From: CBDATG01 sp965200145
GTDB lineage: Bacteria > Chloroflexota > Dehalococcoidia > Lucifugimonadales > Lucifugimonadaceae
DNA length: 64,000 nucleotides
Assembly (NCBI GenBank): GCA_965200145.1
Contig: CBDATG010000001.1
Span: 124,001 to 188,000 of the forward strand
Direction of reading: 5' to 3'
The translations under genes and the position numbers were made by a program. Positions 19,317 through 28,752 of this stretch are shown in pieces (position 1 is the first letter of the stretch; the number at the start of each line of letters is the position of its first letter). The notes below the pieces were generated by a model that saw only the letters and a program-made list of their open reading frames with translations, was not told where the DNA came from and ran no database searches.

Positions 19317-19484
19317 ATGACCAGAGTTTACGAAAAACGATGCCCGCATTGCAGCGGCGACGTGCTGTTTGCACTGCGCCTAGAGGGACCATCGCTCAAG
19401 TGTTTGCAGTGCACGCGCTCCATCGACAAGGCGCAAGCCCGATTGATGTTGTCGCACAGCGTCCAGCACACGGCAGCGGCATAA
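19317..19484 (+). CDS. Zinc-ribbon microprotein 1
   Basis: A 55-residue protein starting MTRVYEKRCPHCSGDVLF. It has two cysteine pairs, CPHC near residue 9 and CLQC near 32, in a compact zinc ribbon followed by a short helix. The same frame is open upstream to 19083, but the upstream part has no zinc-protein character and includes the promoter, so ATG at 19317 is chosen. It is a clear paralogue of the gene at 19611: both share the pattern CxxCxGDxxFxxxLxGxxLKCLQC. A terminator lies between them. Function unknown; regulatory or nucleic-acid binding is possible. Confidence 0.75.
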   Translation: MTRVYEKRCPHCSGDVLFALRLEGPSLKCLQCTRSIDKAQARLMLSHSVQHTAAA

Positions 19485-19530
19485 GCAGAGACCGGATATA
19501 CCGCAAAGCGTCCGCAAGACGCAAGACAGA

Positions 19531-19566
19531 AAAGCCCCGGTCTCGCAAGAGATCGGGGCTTTTTCT
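19531..19566 (+). terminator. Rho-independent terminator
   Basis: GCCCCGGTCTC (19534-19544), loop GCAA, GAGATCGGGGC (19549-19559), then TTTTTCTTTT. An 11-bp stem with one G-U wobble and a T tract follows the first zinc-ribbon gene and precedes the second by 45 bases, so the second may be made by read-through or by its own promoter. Confidence 0.9.
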
Positions 19567-19610
19567 TTTACATTCGCAACAACAAAATCACATACAGGAG
19601 GGTCAGCGAG

Positions 19611-19826
19611 ATGACCAACACTAAACTTTTCCCCAACTCATGCCAGGTTTGCGAGGGAGACCTCTGGTTCTCCATCGGACTGGATGGCGCCACTCTCAAG
19701 TGCCTACAGTGCAGCAGGACTGTCACACGCGACGGGGCGGCAAAGATGCTGGCTTCGCTCCAAATTGCCAAACGCACGGAGAAAGCAGTACAACCTGCCG
19801 ACCAACCGCTTCGCCAGGCCGCCTAG
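19611..19826 (+). CDS. Zinc-ribbon microprotein 2
   Basis: A 71-residue protein, MTNTKLFPNSCQVCEGDLWF, with AGGAGGG eight bases before the ATG. Cysteine pairs CQVC and CLQC match microprotein 1; the central stretch LKCLQC is identical. The C-terminus adds a basic and Gln/Pro/Ala-rich tail of about 25 residues absent from the first copy. Tandem duplication with divergence is the simple reading. Function unknown. Confidence 0.8.
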   Translation: MTNTKLFPNSCQVCEGDLWFSIGLDGATLKCLQCSRTVTRDGAAKMLASLQIAKRTEKAVQPADQPLRQAA

Positions 19827-19911
19827 TCGAGGTGCGTCGCGCCGCGTCATCCGCCGTTCAATCCACAGCGGGAGAGGCATGCGGATTGGAGGTAACCGTT
19901 GCGTACCTCGA

Positions 19912-20211
19912 TCAGTCGGTGTCGAACGTCCAGATGTCGGTCTCGCATCGCATCAACTCAGACGCGGGGTCAGCGGTTTCGACGAACTCTGTCGCTCGAT
20001 CAATCGCCGACCTCAGCGTCTTCAAGTCCGAGCTCACGAACGAGAAACCGACCTGCGCCTGACCCAATCGTCCGTTGCTACCGACTTCCGCTGCGGACGC
20101 GCCGAAACGTTGACGCAATCGCGCGACGATTGATTTGACGACGCGCCTCTTATCCTTGATGGAACCGGCGTGATGTATCTGCAAATGGCAGATAACTGCT
20201 CCAACATGCAT
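19912..20211 (-). CDS. DUF503 (YlxP-like) protein
   Basis: A 99-residue protein. The pattern MHVGAVICHLQIHHAGSIKD followed by KRRVVKSIVARLRQRF and the VGFSFVSSDLKTL strand is that of DUF503, a small ferredoxin-like fold often found near rbfA/infB in other bacteria. Its role is not well defined; ribosome-associated function has been suggested from neighbourhood in other genomes. Here it stands alone, convergent with the zinc-ribbon genes. Confidence 0.85.
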   Translation of the reverse strand: MHVGAVICHLQIHHAGSIKDKRRVVKSIVARLRQRFGASAAEVGSNGRLGQAQVGFSFVSSDLKTLRSAIDRATEFVETADPASELMRCETDIWTFDTD

Positions 20212-20301
20212 CCCGTCGCTACCCCTCTTGGCGGTTCAAACTCATCGCGCCAACGCGATTCAATTAATCAGTACTGAGCCAGTTATCGATTCCGCAACCG
20301 A

Positions 20302-21450
20302 TTAGTACTCCAGGTACGGCTCGCTCTCAACTTGGATGAATTCCGCCGGCGGATACTTGGAAACCGCATCCAAATCAACGTCAGTGCCCCATCCCGGGCC
20401 ATCAGGAACACGTGCGAAACCGTCTGCACGAAGTATCTTGCCCGTCAACACCTCGTCGTAGTAGTCCAAGAAACTGAGGAAAATCTCCTGCTTGAAGATG
20501 TTCGGCGTGCACATGTCCAAGTGCAGGCTCGCTACTGTTGAGATAGGTCCGTTGGAGTTGTGCGGCGCCACGGAGATGTGGTACGTCTCCGCCGCGGCGG
20601 CGATCTTCCTGAGCTCCGTGATACCACCGGAGTGGCAGATGTCCGGTTGGATGATCCGCGCCGCGTTCGATTCGATCAGCGGACGGAAGTCCCAGCGACC
20701 GTAAAGCTGCTCGCCCGTCGATATCGGGATCGACACAGCGTCCGAAAGCGCCTTGAGCGAATCGATGTTGTCCCACATGATCGGTTCCTCTAGCCAGGCG
20801 ATGTTGAGATGCTCAACCGCCTTCGCAGCATGTTGCGCGCTCCACATGTCCAACCTACCGCGCACATCAATCGCCACTTCTATGTCAGGACCAACGGCAT
20901 CCCTAACCGCCGTCACAAGGTCAACTGCCGATCTGATCCGCTGCGCTGTAACGACCTGTGGACCCTTGAACGGATAGAACTTAAGCGCGTTCCAACCGTG
21001 AGACACTGCCTCCGTTGCCAAGCGATAGTGGTCTTCCGGTGTCACTGCGCCGCTCATCCAACCGTTGGCATAAGTCGGCACGGCATCACGGACCTTCCCT
21101 CCGAACAGATCGTAGACCGGCACATCAAGCGATTTTGCCTTGAGGTCGCAAAGAGCCAGGTCAATACCGCTGATCGCAGACATCGTAACCGGACCACCAG
21201 TCCATGTGACTCGGCGATGCAACGATGTCCAGATGTGTTCGATCTGAAACGCATCCTTGCCCTTCAGGTACTTCGCGAAATCCAGAATCTCCGCCTCAAC
21301 CGCCGCGTCCTTGTACTGAGTGCTGGCTTCGCCCCATCCATAAGTCCCATCTTCGGCAGTAACGCGCACGAATATCCAGTTGGCTGCCGACCGTTCATGG
21401 CCAGGCGCGCCCATGCGGAAAGTCTCAACCTCTGCAATGCGTTTGTTCAT
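20302..21450 (-). CDS. Mandelate racemase / enolase-superfamily sugar-acid dehydratase
   Basis: ATG at 21450 (MNKRIAEVETFRMG) is the likely start; 382 residues is normal. The enolase-superfamily N-terminal capping domain is followed by a barrel with the three metal ligands in IEVAIDVRG, WLEEPI and STGEQLYGRWDF, and the catalytic histidine in SVAPHNSNGP. The GEQ-x-Y-x-R and PHNxxGP pattern resembles galactonate dehydratase-type members, but substrates in this superfamily cannot be read from sequence alone. SAR202 genomes are known for expanded enolase-superfamily sets, which fits. Lone gene. Confidence 0.88.
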   Translation of the reverse strand: MNKRIAEVETFRMGAPGHERSAANWIFVRVTAEDGTYGWGEASTQYKDAAVEAEILDFAKYLKGKDAFQIEHIWTSLHRRVTWTGGPVTMSAISGIDLALCDLKAKSLDVPVYDLFGGKVRDAVPTYANGWMSGAVTPEDHYRLATEAVSHGWNALKFYPFKGPQVVTAQRIRSAVDLVTAVRDAVGPDIEVAIDVRGRLDMWSAQHAAKAVEHLNIAWLEEPIMWDNIDSLKALSDAVSIPISTGEQLYGRWDFRPLIESNAARIIQPDICHSGGITELRKIAAAAETYHISVAPHNSNGPISTVASLHLDMCTPNIFKQEIFLSFLDYYDEVLTGKILRADGFARVPDGPGWGTDVDLDAVSKYPPAEFIQVESEPYLEY

Positions 21451-21513
21451 TCCATTCTCGCCTTCGGCATGTTGACGATGCAATCACGCGTTGAACCAAC
21501 GCGTCGGGTAGGG

Positions 21514-22437
21514 TTAAACAACGAGCGACAGCTCCTGGTTACGACGCATTGTCTCAAGATGCTCGGCATCGTAGTGCATCCCCCAAATCTCGTCCAACCC
21601 AGGCGTGTAGTCATAGTCGCCTCGCAACTGTGAGATATCGTCCTCTGGCCGCCATGCGCGCAGGCGTTTGTTGATGCACTCAGCGTTCAGAGCCGATTTC
21701 TCTATGCCGACACTGACTCTAGACAGGCCCCTGGACACGCAGAGCGTCGTGCCGGTTCCGGCAAACGGGTCCAGAACCGTATCTGCCGGCATCGACGACG
21801 AAAGCACGATCCGAGTCAACAAGGATACTGGCGACTGCTGTTTATGCAGACGTTCCCCATTCACATCGCGTAACGGCTCCGATCCTGCGTAGAAACCCGA
21901 AGTCAGCTCACGGATGTCGTCCCAAACATCCGTGACTAAGATACCGCCCTCCCGCTCCGTATAACCCGCCGGCAGTGGCGGATCAATGCGAAGTCGGTTG
22001 AACAAGCGAGGCCGCTCGCCCTTGGTCGCGAAAGCGATGACTTGAAACGACTTGCCGAACCGTTTCAACCCAGGGACCGCGGATGTCTTCTTGCGCCATA
22101 CGATCAGGTTCTGAAACGTCCACCCAGTCTCCCGCAATACGCGCAATGCCTCCTCAGCATTCTTTTCCCGTTGCATGAAATAGATGGCCGCACCGTCTGA
22201 AGACAGGCGATGCACCTCTTCGCACACATCGCCCATCCAAGACCAGTACTCCGCATCGGGCATCGAGTCGTAGTGGGAGTCGTACTCCTTGCCCTGATTG
22301 AACGGCGGGTCCAGAAACGTCAGGTCAAACGACGAGTGCGACGAATCACGGCTCCGCAACCAGCGCAGGCAATCATCGTGAACAACCAACGGTGAGGGGT
22401 CGACTTGCCTCGGGACGCTTGCGACTTCCTGGTGCAT
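21514..22437 (-). CDS. Solitary DNA methyltransferase (N6-adenine or N4-cytosine, beta order)
   Basis: A 307-residue enzyme. Catalytic motif IV DPPF is at residues 43-46, before the SAM-binding motif I DPFAGTGTT near residue 222, so the motif order is that of the beta class. A target-recognition part lies between them. No restriction gene is next to it, so it may be a regulatory or orphan methylase. Its recognition site cannot be predicted. It lies between the dehydratase and the ATP synthase operon. Confidence 0.87.
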   Translation of the reverse strand: MHQEVASVPRQVDPSPLVVHDDCLRWLRSRDSSHSSFDLTFLDPPFNQGKEYDSHYDSMPDAEYWSWMGDVCEEVHRLSSDGAAIYFMQREKNAEEALRVLRETGWTFQNLIVWRKKTSAVPGLKRFGKSFQVIAFATKGERPRLFNRLRIDPPLPAGYTEREGGILVTDVWDDIRELTSGFYAGSEPLRDVNGERLHKQQSPVSLLTRIVLSSSMPADTVLDPFAGTGTTLCVSRGLSRVSVGIEKSALNAECINKRLRAWRPEDDISQLRGDYDYTPGLDEIWGMHYDAEHLETMRRNQELSLVV

Positions 22438-22533
22438 TCCGATAACTATCGCGCCGCTGCCTACGGGGCGAACGGGACGACTTCACTCAAGGTCAAGCCA
22501 GACAAGCCAATCAACATTTCAGAAGGGGTCGCG

Positions 22534-22956
22534 TCAGCGTCGTCCGTTGCCAGTGCCGCGACTCGCTATCCTGACACGCGTCTGGGCGCGGCGCAATGAT
22601 GCCAACGCGCGTTCAATATCAACATCGGCAGCATGACTAGCAATGCGCTCCCTCGCTCGTCGCATCGCCGCATCGGCTCGCTCCGTGTCAATCTCATCGG
22701 CGCGCTCTGCCGCGTCTGCGAGGATCGTCACATGGTCGTTGAGTACTTCCATGAACCCGCCTGCCAACGCTATCACCTGTTCCGGTCCCTGGTCGGTTCG
22801 GAATCGCAACTCGCCCGGCATGAGAGTCGTCATGAGCGCAGCATGACGCGGCAGTATCGTTACTTGCCCCTCAGTGCTCGGCGCAACGACGAAATCTGCC
22901 CCACCAGAGTACTTCTCGCGTTCCGCAGTTTCGACATTGAGAGTGATGCGTGCCAT
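22534..22956 (-). CDS. atpC: ATP synthase epsilon subunit
   Basis: Central-stalk subunit that couples rotation and inhibits ATP hydrolysis. ATG at 22956 (MARITLNVETAEREKYSGGA) gives 140 residues, normal for the family. The beta sandwich has GQVTILPRHAALMTTL and the C-terminal two-helix region ERADAAMRRARERI. Last gene of the atp operon, 57 bases after atpD. Confidence 0.94.
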   Translation of the reverse strand: MARITLNVETAEREKYSGGADFVVAPSTEGQVTILPRHAALMTTLMPGELRFRTDQGPEQVIALAGGFMEVLNDHVTILADAAERADEIDTERADAAMRRARERIASHAADVDIERALASLRRAQTRVRIASRGTGNGRR

Positions 22957-23013
22957 TTCGTGATCCGTTCTCCGATCCTGCGCAGTCATACTCAAGGTGC
23001 CGATGGACTTCGG

Positions 23014-24429
23014 TTAAGCAGCTGCTTGCGCCTGCATCTCCGCGCCCTTTGCGACAGCGTCGTCTATCGTCCCAACCATGTAGAACGCCTGCTCTGGCAG
23101 ACCGTCGTGCTTGCCCTCAAGTATCTCCAAGAATCCCTTGACCGCGTCATCGCGCGACACATACTTACCCGGCAACCCGGTGAAGACCTCGCCGACGAAG
23201 AATGGTTGCGTTAGGAAACGTTGAATCTTGCGCGCGCGGGCTACGATCAACTGATCATCCGCCGACAACTCCTCAATGCCAAGGATGGCGATCACATCTT
23301 GCAGGTCGTTGTAACGCTGCAACACCTGCTTCACACCAGATGCCGCCTCGTAATGGTCCTGTCCAACGATTCCTGGCTCTAGCAGTCGAGAGTTGGAAGC
23401 CAGAGGGTCAACCGCCGGGAACAGCGCCTGCGCCGCCAACGCACGATCCAGCGACACATTCGCATCCAGGTGGCCGAACGTCGTGACGATGCCGGGGTCG
23501 GTGTAGTCGTCTGCCGGCACGTAAACCGCCTGGAACGATGTGATCGAGCCGCCCTGCGTAGACGTGATTCGCTCCATCAAGTCACCCAACTCAGTGGATA
23601 GCGTGGGCTGGTATCCAACTGCAGATGGCATCCGCCCGAGCAAAGCCGATACCTCCATGCCTGCGAGAATGTAACGATAGACGTTGTCGATGAACAGCAA
23701 AACATCCTGTCCCGATTCGTCTCTGAAATACTCTGCCATCGTCAGACCTGTCAGCGCGATCCGGGCCCTGGTTCCCGGCGGCTCGTTCATTTGACCGAAC
23801 ACCAACGCAGTCTGACCGAAGACTCCGGCTTCCCGCATCTCGTGCCACAGGTCGTTGCCTTCGCGGGATCGCTCACCCACGCCTGCAAACACCGACACAC
23901 CTGAATGCTCCTGCGCGATATTGCGGATCAACTCTGTAATGATGACCGTCTTACCGACGCCCGCACCGCCGTACGCGCCCACCTTCCCGCCACGAGGGAA
24001 GGGCGTTATCAAGTCCAAGACCTTGATACCAGTCTCCAATATCTCCGTGGTGCGCGCCTGCTCTGCAAACGAAGGGGGCTGGCGGTGAATCGGCGAGCGC
24101 AACGCATTCGACGGGATCGCATCGCCATCATCGATCGGATCTCCTAGCACATTGAAGATGCGGCCGAGGGAGTCGTCTCCAACGGGCACTGCGATGGGTT
24201 GACCTGTGTCCGCGCAAGCGGTGCCACGCGCCAGACCGTCCGTGGTACCCATTGCCAGGCATCGCGCCCAGTTGTTGCCGACATGTTGCTCAACCTCGAG
24301 CACCAGCCGCTCTCCGTCGATCTCGGTCTCAACCGCGTTGTAGATGTCCGGAAGTGCGTCCGGCGGGAACTCAACATCGACGACAGTGCCGATTACTTGA
24401 ACAACTTTCCCTTGCGCGCTTGTCGTCAT
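23014..24429 (-). CDS. atpD: ATP synthase beta subunit
   Basis: Catalytic subunit of F1, 471 residues. The P-loop is GGAGVGKTVIITELIRN near residue 155; the catalytic glutamate follows in VGERSREGND. SALLGRMPSAVGYQPTLS and QAVYVPADDYTDP are family hallmarks. In operon between atpG and atpC. Confidence 0.98.
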   Translation of the reverse strand: MTTSAQGKVVQVIGTVVDVEFPPDALPDIYNAVETEIDGERLVLEVEQHVGNNWARCLAMGTTDGLARGTACADTGQPIAVPVGDDSLGRIFNVLGDPIDDGDAIPSNALRSPIHRQPPSFAEQARTTEILETGIKVLDLITPFPRGGKVGAYGGAGVGKTVIITELIRNIAQEHSGVSVFAGVGERSREGNDLWHEMREAGVFGQTALVFGQMNEPPGTRARIALTGLTMAEYFRDESGQDVLLFIDNVYRYILAGMEVSALLGRMPSAVGYQPTLSTELGDLMERITSTQGGSITSFQAVYVPADDYTDPGIVTTFGHLDANVSLDRALAAQALFPAVDPLASNSRLLEPGIVGQDHYEAASGVKQVLQRYNDLQDVIAILGIEELSADDQLIVARARKIQRFLTQPFFVGEVFTGLPGKYVSRDDAVKGFLEILEGKHDGLPEQAFYMVGTIDDAVAKGAEMQAQAAA

Positions 24430-24517
24430 GGCCGGTTGGCTCCTTTTGGGTGTTCCATATCTGGCTGAAGTGTTGATTGGTCAGTCTGGCAAATCGTAGA
24501 GATACCGGGAAGAGAAT

Positions 24518-25396
24518 CTACTTCTCAACCGCCGCAACTCCCCCTACTATGTCGAGAAGCTCGCCGGTAATCGATTCCTGTCGCGCCTTATTGAGGTCTA
24601 GCGTGAGCTCCTCAATGAGCTCATTGGCGTTATCAGTTGCCGCCTGCATTGCTACCATCCGCGCCGAGTGTTCGCTCGCCTGCGCTTCCAACACCGCATG
24701 GAACACCAGCGTCTCCACATAGCGAGGGGCCAAGGCGGAGATCACCTCTGGAGCACTGGGCTCGTAGATGTAGTCCGAGGGATTCATCGGAACTGCCAGA
24801 TCGATCTCCTCCACCATGTCGGGTTTCACCGGCAGCAGATGTCGCGCGACCGGGCGTTGCACCGTCGTGTTCACGAACTGCGCGTAGATCAATTTGACCT
24901 CACCGACCTCGCCCTTGCGATAACGGTCGATAATCATCGACGAAATAGGGAATGTATCCACCAATGAAGGCCTGTCCGGAACCGAGAAGCTGGCGTGCAG
25001 CTGCCCTCCCGAGCGCGCCACGAACCTCTCACCTTTGCGTCCAACGGCGATCGTTTCAACGTCCTGTCCGCCAGAGCGTAACTCGTTACCCGCGACACGA
25101 GTAATGTTCGACACCAACGCGCCCGCGAGTCCGCGGTCCGGCGTTACGAGGACCATTAGCTTTCGAGGCTCGCTGTTGCTACGGAACAGTGCATCTGGGG
25201 CGATATCGGAATCTGAAAGCTGCTGTGCCAAGTGGCCGACCACTATCGCCATCCTGTCTGCGTATGGCCTACCATCGCGCACGAGCTCCTGGGCACGTTG
25301 CATCTTCGACGCTGCGATCAGTTGCATCGCGCCGGTTATCTTCGCAGTATTGCCGACGGACCTGATTCGGTCTCGTATGTCTTTCAGGCTAGGCAT
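24518..25396 (-). CDS. atpG: ATP synthase gamma subunit
   Basis: Central shaft of F1, 292 residues. N-terminal helix MPSLKDIRDRIRSVGNTAKI and TGAMQLIAASKM, and the C-terminal helix with MVAMQAATDNANELI and DLNKARQESITGELLDIVGG, are the conserved ends that turn within the alpha/beta ring. Position in the operon is canonical. Confidence 0.97.
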   Translation of the reverse strand: MPSLKDIRDRIRSVGNTAKITGAMQLIAASKMQRAQELVRDGRPYADRMAIVVGHLAQQLSDSDIAPDALFRSNSEPRKLMVLVTPDRGLAGALVSNITRVAGNELRSGGQDVETIAVGRKGERFVARSGGQLHASFSVPDRPSLVDTFPISSMIIDRYRKGEVGEVKLIYAQFVNTTVQRPVARHLLPVKPDMVEEIDLAVPMNPSDYIYEPSAPEVISALAPRYVETLVFHAVLEAQASEHSARMVAMQAATDNANELIEELTLDLNKARQESITGELLDIVGGVAAVEK

Positions 25397-25430
25397 GAGT
25401 TTAGTCGGCTGGGAAAATCACCCACAAGTT

Positions 25431-26945
25431 TCAGTTGAGGTCGGACGTCTGCTTCAAAGCCTCAGCAGCCTCGATCAGCTGGGATCCCGCTTCGTCCGAG
25501 AGGTCGCCAGACTCAGAGATCTCCGCGAGCACCTCTGGCATGTTTGCGGCAATGTAGTCGTACCACTGCGACTCGAAATCCCTTACCTTGTTGACCGGCA
25601 CATCGTCCAGCGCGCCTTGATTGGCAACATGGAAGGTCGCAACCATGTCCTCGTACGCGATAGGCGCGTTCTCGCCCTGTTTCAACAATTCTCGGAACCT
25701 CTCGCCACGCGCCAACTGACGTCTTGTCACCGCGTCAAGGTCCTCAGCTCCGAACTGGGCAAATGTCGCCAAGGCATCGAACTGCGCCATCTCCGTCTTG
25801 AGCGAGCCCGCAACCGACTTCATGCCTCTGCGCTGGGCCGATGACCCTACGCGCGTGACAGAGATTCCAGAGTTAACAGCCGGACGGACCCCCGCGTTGA
25901 ATAGGTCGGGTTCCAAGAAGAGCTGCCCATCGGTGATCGAGATGACATTTGTTGGGATGTATGCCGAGACATCACCCGCGAGCGTCTCGATAATCGGCAA
26001 CGCGGTTATTGAACCGCCGCCTAACTCTGGCGATAATCTCGCAGCCCTCTCAAGTAAACGAGAGTGTAGGTAGAAGACATCCCCGGGATATGCCTCGCGC
26101 CCGGGCGGGCGGCGCAGAAGCAACGACATCTGGCGATATGCCCAAGCGTGCTTCGACAGGTCGTCGTACACAATCAGAACATCCCGACCCTGGTCCATGA
26201 AGTGCTCTGCTATCGCGCATCCCGCGTAGGGTGCCAAGAACTGTAGAGGCGCCGGGTCCGACGCGTTTGCCGCCACCACGACCGTGTGGTCCAAGGCATC
26301 ATTGTCGGCGAGACGCTGCACGGTACCGGCAACTTTCGATGCCTTCTGGCCAATCGCCACATAGACCGCGAGCATGTCGGAATCTCGCTGGTTGATGATG
26401 GCATCAATACAGAGGGAGGTCTTACCGGTCGACCTGTCGCCAATCACAAGCTCGCGCTGACCTCTACCGACCGGAACCATCGCGTCGACTATCTTCACTC
26501 CGAATTGCACCGGCTGATTCACCGGTTGCCGCGACACAACACCAGGAGCTATCTTCTCAACTGGCAACGTTTCGGATGTGCTGGGCGGTGCTTGACCGTC
26601 TATCGGCCTTCCCAGCGGGTCTAATACCCTCCCCAGCAGAGACTCACCTACCGGCACCTCTAGGATCCTCCCGGTCGACCGGACCTCATCACCTTCCTTT
26701 ACTCGCAAGTAATCACCCAAAACCACCGCGCCTACAGAATCCTCTTCCAAGTTGAGTGCCAAACCCAAGATGTCATTAGGGAACTGGATAATCTCGTTCA
26801 GCCTAACACCTGCTAGTCCATGAATCCGCGCGATGCCGTCGCCGGCTTCAACCACGGTGCCAACATCGACCATCGTAAGTTCGTCGCCAAACTCCTCAAT
26901 CTGTCGGCGGATAACCGATGCAATGTCTTGGCTCGTCGTCGTCAT
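25431..26945 (-). CDS. atpA: ATP synthase alpha subunit
   Basis: Non-catalytic nucleotide-binding F1 subunit, 504 residues. P-loop is GDRSTGKTSLCIDAI near residue 170. PAVNSGISVTRVGSSAQ and the conserved arginine finger region match the family. ATG at 26945. Confidence 0.98.
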   Translation of the reverse strand: MTTTSQDIASVIRRQIEEFGDELTMVDVGTVVEAGDGIARIHGLAGVRLNEIIQFPNDILGLALNLEEDSVGAVVLGDYLRVKEGDEVRSTGRILEVPVGESLLGRVLDPLGRPIDGQAPPSTSETLPVEKIAPGVVSRQPVNQPVQFGVKIVDAMVPVGRGQRELVIGDRSTGKTSLCIDAIINQRDSDMLAVYVAIGQKASKVAGTVQRLADNDALDHTVVVAANASDPAPLQFLAPYAGCAIAEHFMDQGRDVLIVYDDLSKHAWAYRQMSLLLRRPPGREAYPGDVFYLHSRLLERAARLSPELGGGSITALPIIETLAGDVSAYIPTNVISITDGQLFLEPDLFNAGVRPAVNSGISVTRVGSSAQRRGMKSVAGSLKTEMAQFDALATFAQFGAEDLDAVTRRQLARGERFRELLKQGENAPIAYEDMVATFHVANQGALDDVPVNKVRDFESQWYDYIAANMPEVLAEISESGDLSDEAGSQLIEAAEALKQTSDLN

Positions 26946-27043
26946 ATAGCTTGCACCTTAATCTTGTGGGGTAGCTTATCGGTTTGGTTTAGAGAGGTCA
27001 CAGTCAACCATCGAGCAATGCACGCGGGCAAATATTCGTATTC

Positions 27044-27589
27044 CTAGTTGGTCACCGGCCGTTGCGACAGCGCGTTACGCATAGAACGCAACCTAGTACG
27101 GGCGCTGCCGTCTATTAATCGATCGCCGACCCGCGCCACTAGTCCACCGAGAACCTCCGCATCTACTCGCTCAGCAAGCTCAATGCGCCTCAAGCCGGTC
27201 AGGTCTCGCAGATTAGCCCGCAGCCTGGCGCGTTGCGGTCCGTTCAGCGGAACCGCAGAGACCACCTCTGCCCTCCCGATGCTCAAATGTTCGTCCGCCA
27301 GCTCTTGAAACGATGCAGCGATCGCGCCCGTCTGTTCAATGTCGCCATTGGAAACCAACAGTGACCACAGGTTGCGGACTGTCGGATCAATCTCTGCCAG
27401 CAAGACGTTCACTCCGTTGAGTCGTTCTGATAGCGGAACGAACGGAGAGGCCATGAATGCCATGACATCAGGGTCGGAGATAACCTCGGCTGCGCGTGCG
27501 ACATCGCCGCGCCACAGTTCCAACACGCCGCGGTCTACGGCGATCGCGAACGCGGCTTGCGCGTATCTTCTGCTTGAAGCTCGGGCCAT
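27044..27589 (-). CDS. atpH: ATP synthase delta subunit
   Basis: Stator subunit linking F1 to the b dimer, 181 residues. The N-terminal helical bundle starts ASSRRYAQAAFAIAVDRG; the C-terminal part has VVSAVPLNGPQRARLRANL and VDAEVLGGLVARVGDRLIDG, the best-conserved signature of the family. Confidence 0.95.
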   Translation of the reverse strand: MARASSRRYAQAAFAIAVDRGVLELWRGDVARAAEVISDPDVMAFMASPFVPLSERLNGVNVLLAEIDPTVRNLWSLLVSNGDIEQTGAIAASFQELADEHLSIGRAEVVSAVPLNGPQRARLRANLRDLTGLRRIELAERVDAEVLGGLVARVGDRLIDGSARTRLRSMRNALSQRPVTN

Positions 27590-27630
27590 GTCTCTTGACT
27601 AATGCTCAACCATGCGCCACCACGCGGTGA

Positions 27631-28131
27631 CTACCGGTTTGACCCAGCCAGGCCATCTTCCAAGACCTTGTCGATCATCTGTTTATGTGAATCCCTGTCC
27701 AAAGACTGCTCCACGATTCTCTCAGCGGCCAGGATCGCGAGGTCGGCGAACTCCTTACGCACCTCTTCAACAGCCGCATCCTGCGCCTGCTGAATCGATT
27801 CTCGCGCACGCTCAACCATCTCGGCGACATCGGCACGCGTTCGTTCCTCTTCTTGGGCGCGTAAGCGTGCCGCTGCTTCTCTGGCCTCAGCGATCAGACC
27901 TTGACCTTCGCGTCGTGCGTTGGCAAGCTCCTGTTCCACTCGCTCTGCCGAGGACGCGGCATCTGCCCGGGCGCGGTCTGCCGCCTCCAGGCTCTCGCGT
28001 ATGCGCTCCGCTCGCTCATCTAGCATCCGTGTTATCGGACCATAGAGGAACCGATACAGGACGAAGGCGATCAATGTAAAGCCGACGAAGAACGTCAGCA
28101 ACCTCGGCAGGTCTATTCCTAGTGCATCCAT
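27631..28131 (-). CDS. atpF: ATP synthase b subunit
   Basis: Peripheral-stalk subunit, 166 residues. One N-terminal membrane helix (LLTFFVGFTLIAFVLYRFLY) followed by a long Ala/Arg/Glu-rich coiled coil. Located between atpE and atpH as usual. Confidence 0.95.
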   Translation of the reverse strand: MDALGIDLPRLLTFFVGFTLIAFVLYRFLYGPITRMLDERAERIRESLEAADRARADAASSAERVEQELANARREGQGLIAEAREAAARLRAQEEERTRADVAEMVERARESIQQAQDAAVEEVRKEFADLAILAAERIVEQSLDRDSHKQMIDKVLEDGLAGSNR

Positions 28132-28293
28132 TGCGTGCTCCGTGCGCTCTACGAGTTATCGTCTTGTCTTCGGATACGTGATCTCGGCCACTGCCGGCGC
28201 GGGCGCGGCTGTCACGCTTCTGTCCGCATCGATACCAGCACAGGTGCCGGATCGTGTGGCCGCGCAACGTAACGCCATCGCCGTACCGACTCT

Positions 28294-28521
28294 CTAGGTG
28301 GTGAACAGTGTGATGATCGCGACCACCAGCGCGTAGATCGCGATGGCTTCCGTGAACGCGATCGCGAGGATCATGTTCTGGCGTATCGCGTCGGCAGCTT
28401 CCGGGTTGCGGCCTAACGCTTCCATCGCTTTGCCGGCGAGCATTCCGATGCCCAGACCCGGGCCAATGGCGCCGATGGCAATCGCGATGCCTGCTCCAAG
28501 CGGTGTCAAATCCCAAGGCAT
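28294..28521 (-). CDS. atpE: ATP synthase c subunit
   Basis: Rotor-ring proteolipid, 75 residues, two membrane helices with loop GRNPEAAD. The ion-binding glutamate is in AIAFTEAIAIYALV. Helix 1 reads GPGLGIGML, without the glutamine, and helix 2 has Glu-Ala instead of Glu-Ser, so the marks of sodium-coupled rings are missing. Proton coupling is inferred. Confidence 0.96.
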   Translation of the reverse strand: MPWDLTPLGAGIAIAIGAIGPGLGIGMLAGKAMEALGRNPEAADAIRQNMILAIAFTEAIAIYALVVAIITLFTT

Positions 28522-28752
28522 GTTGTCTCAGACCTCCTGGTCTAGTGTCTTCTACGCCCAACCTGCATGCGGCCGGGCACTTTGCGAACTGCCACGCTCG
28601 GACAGACTCGCACATTTACATGCGGCTGACAGTGCGCCAAGCGGCGCAAGTGGCAGTCGCTGCATGCCAAAGTTCGTTGTGTTGAACGTACCGGCAACAT
28701 GCCGAACGCTCAACCCCGTAGCAATGACGATCATTCCGCAGTCGCACGTCAT

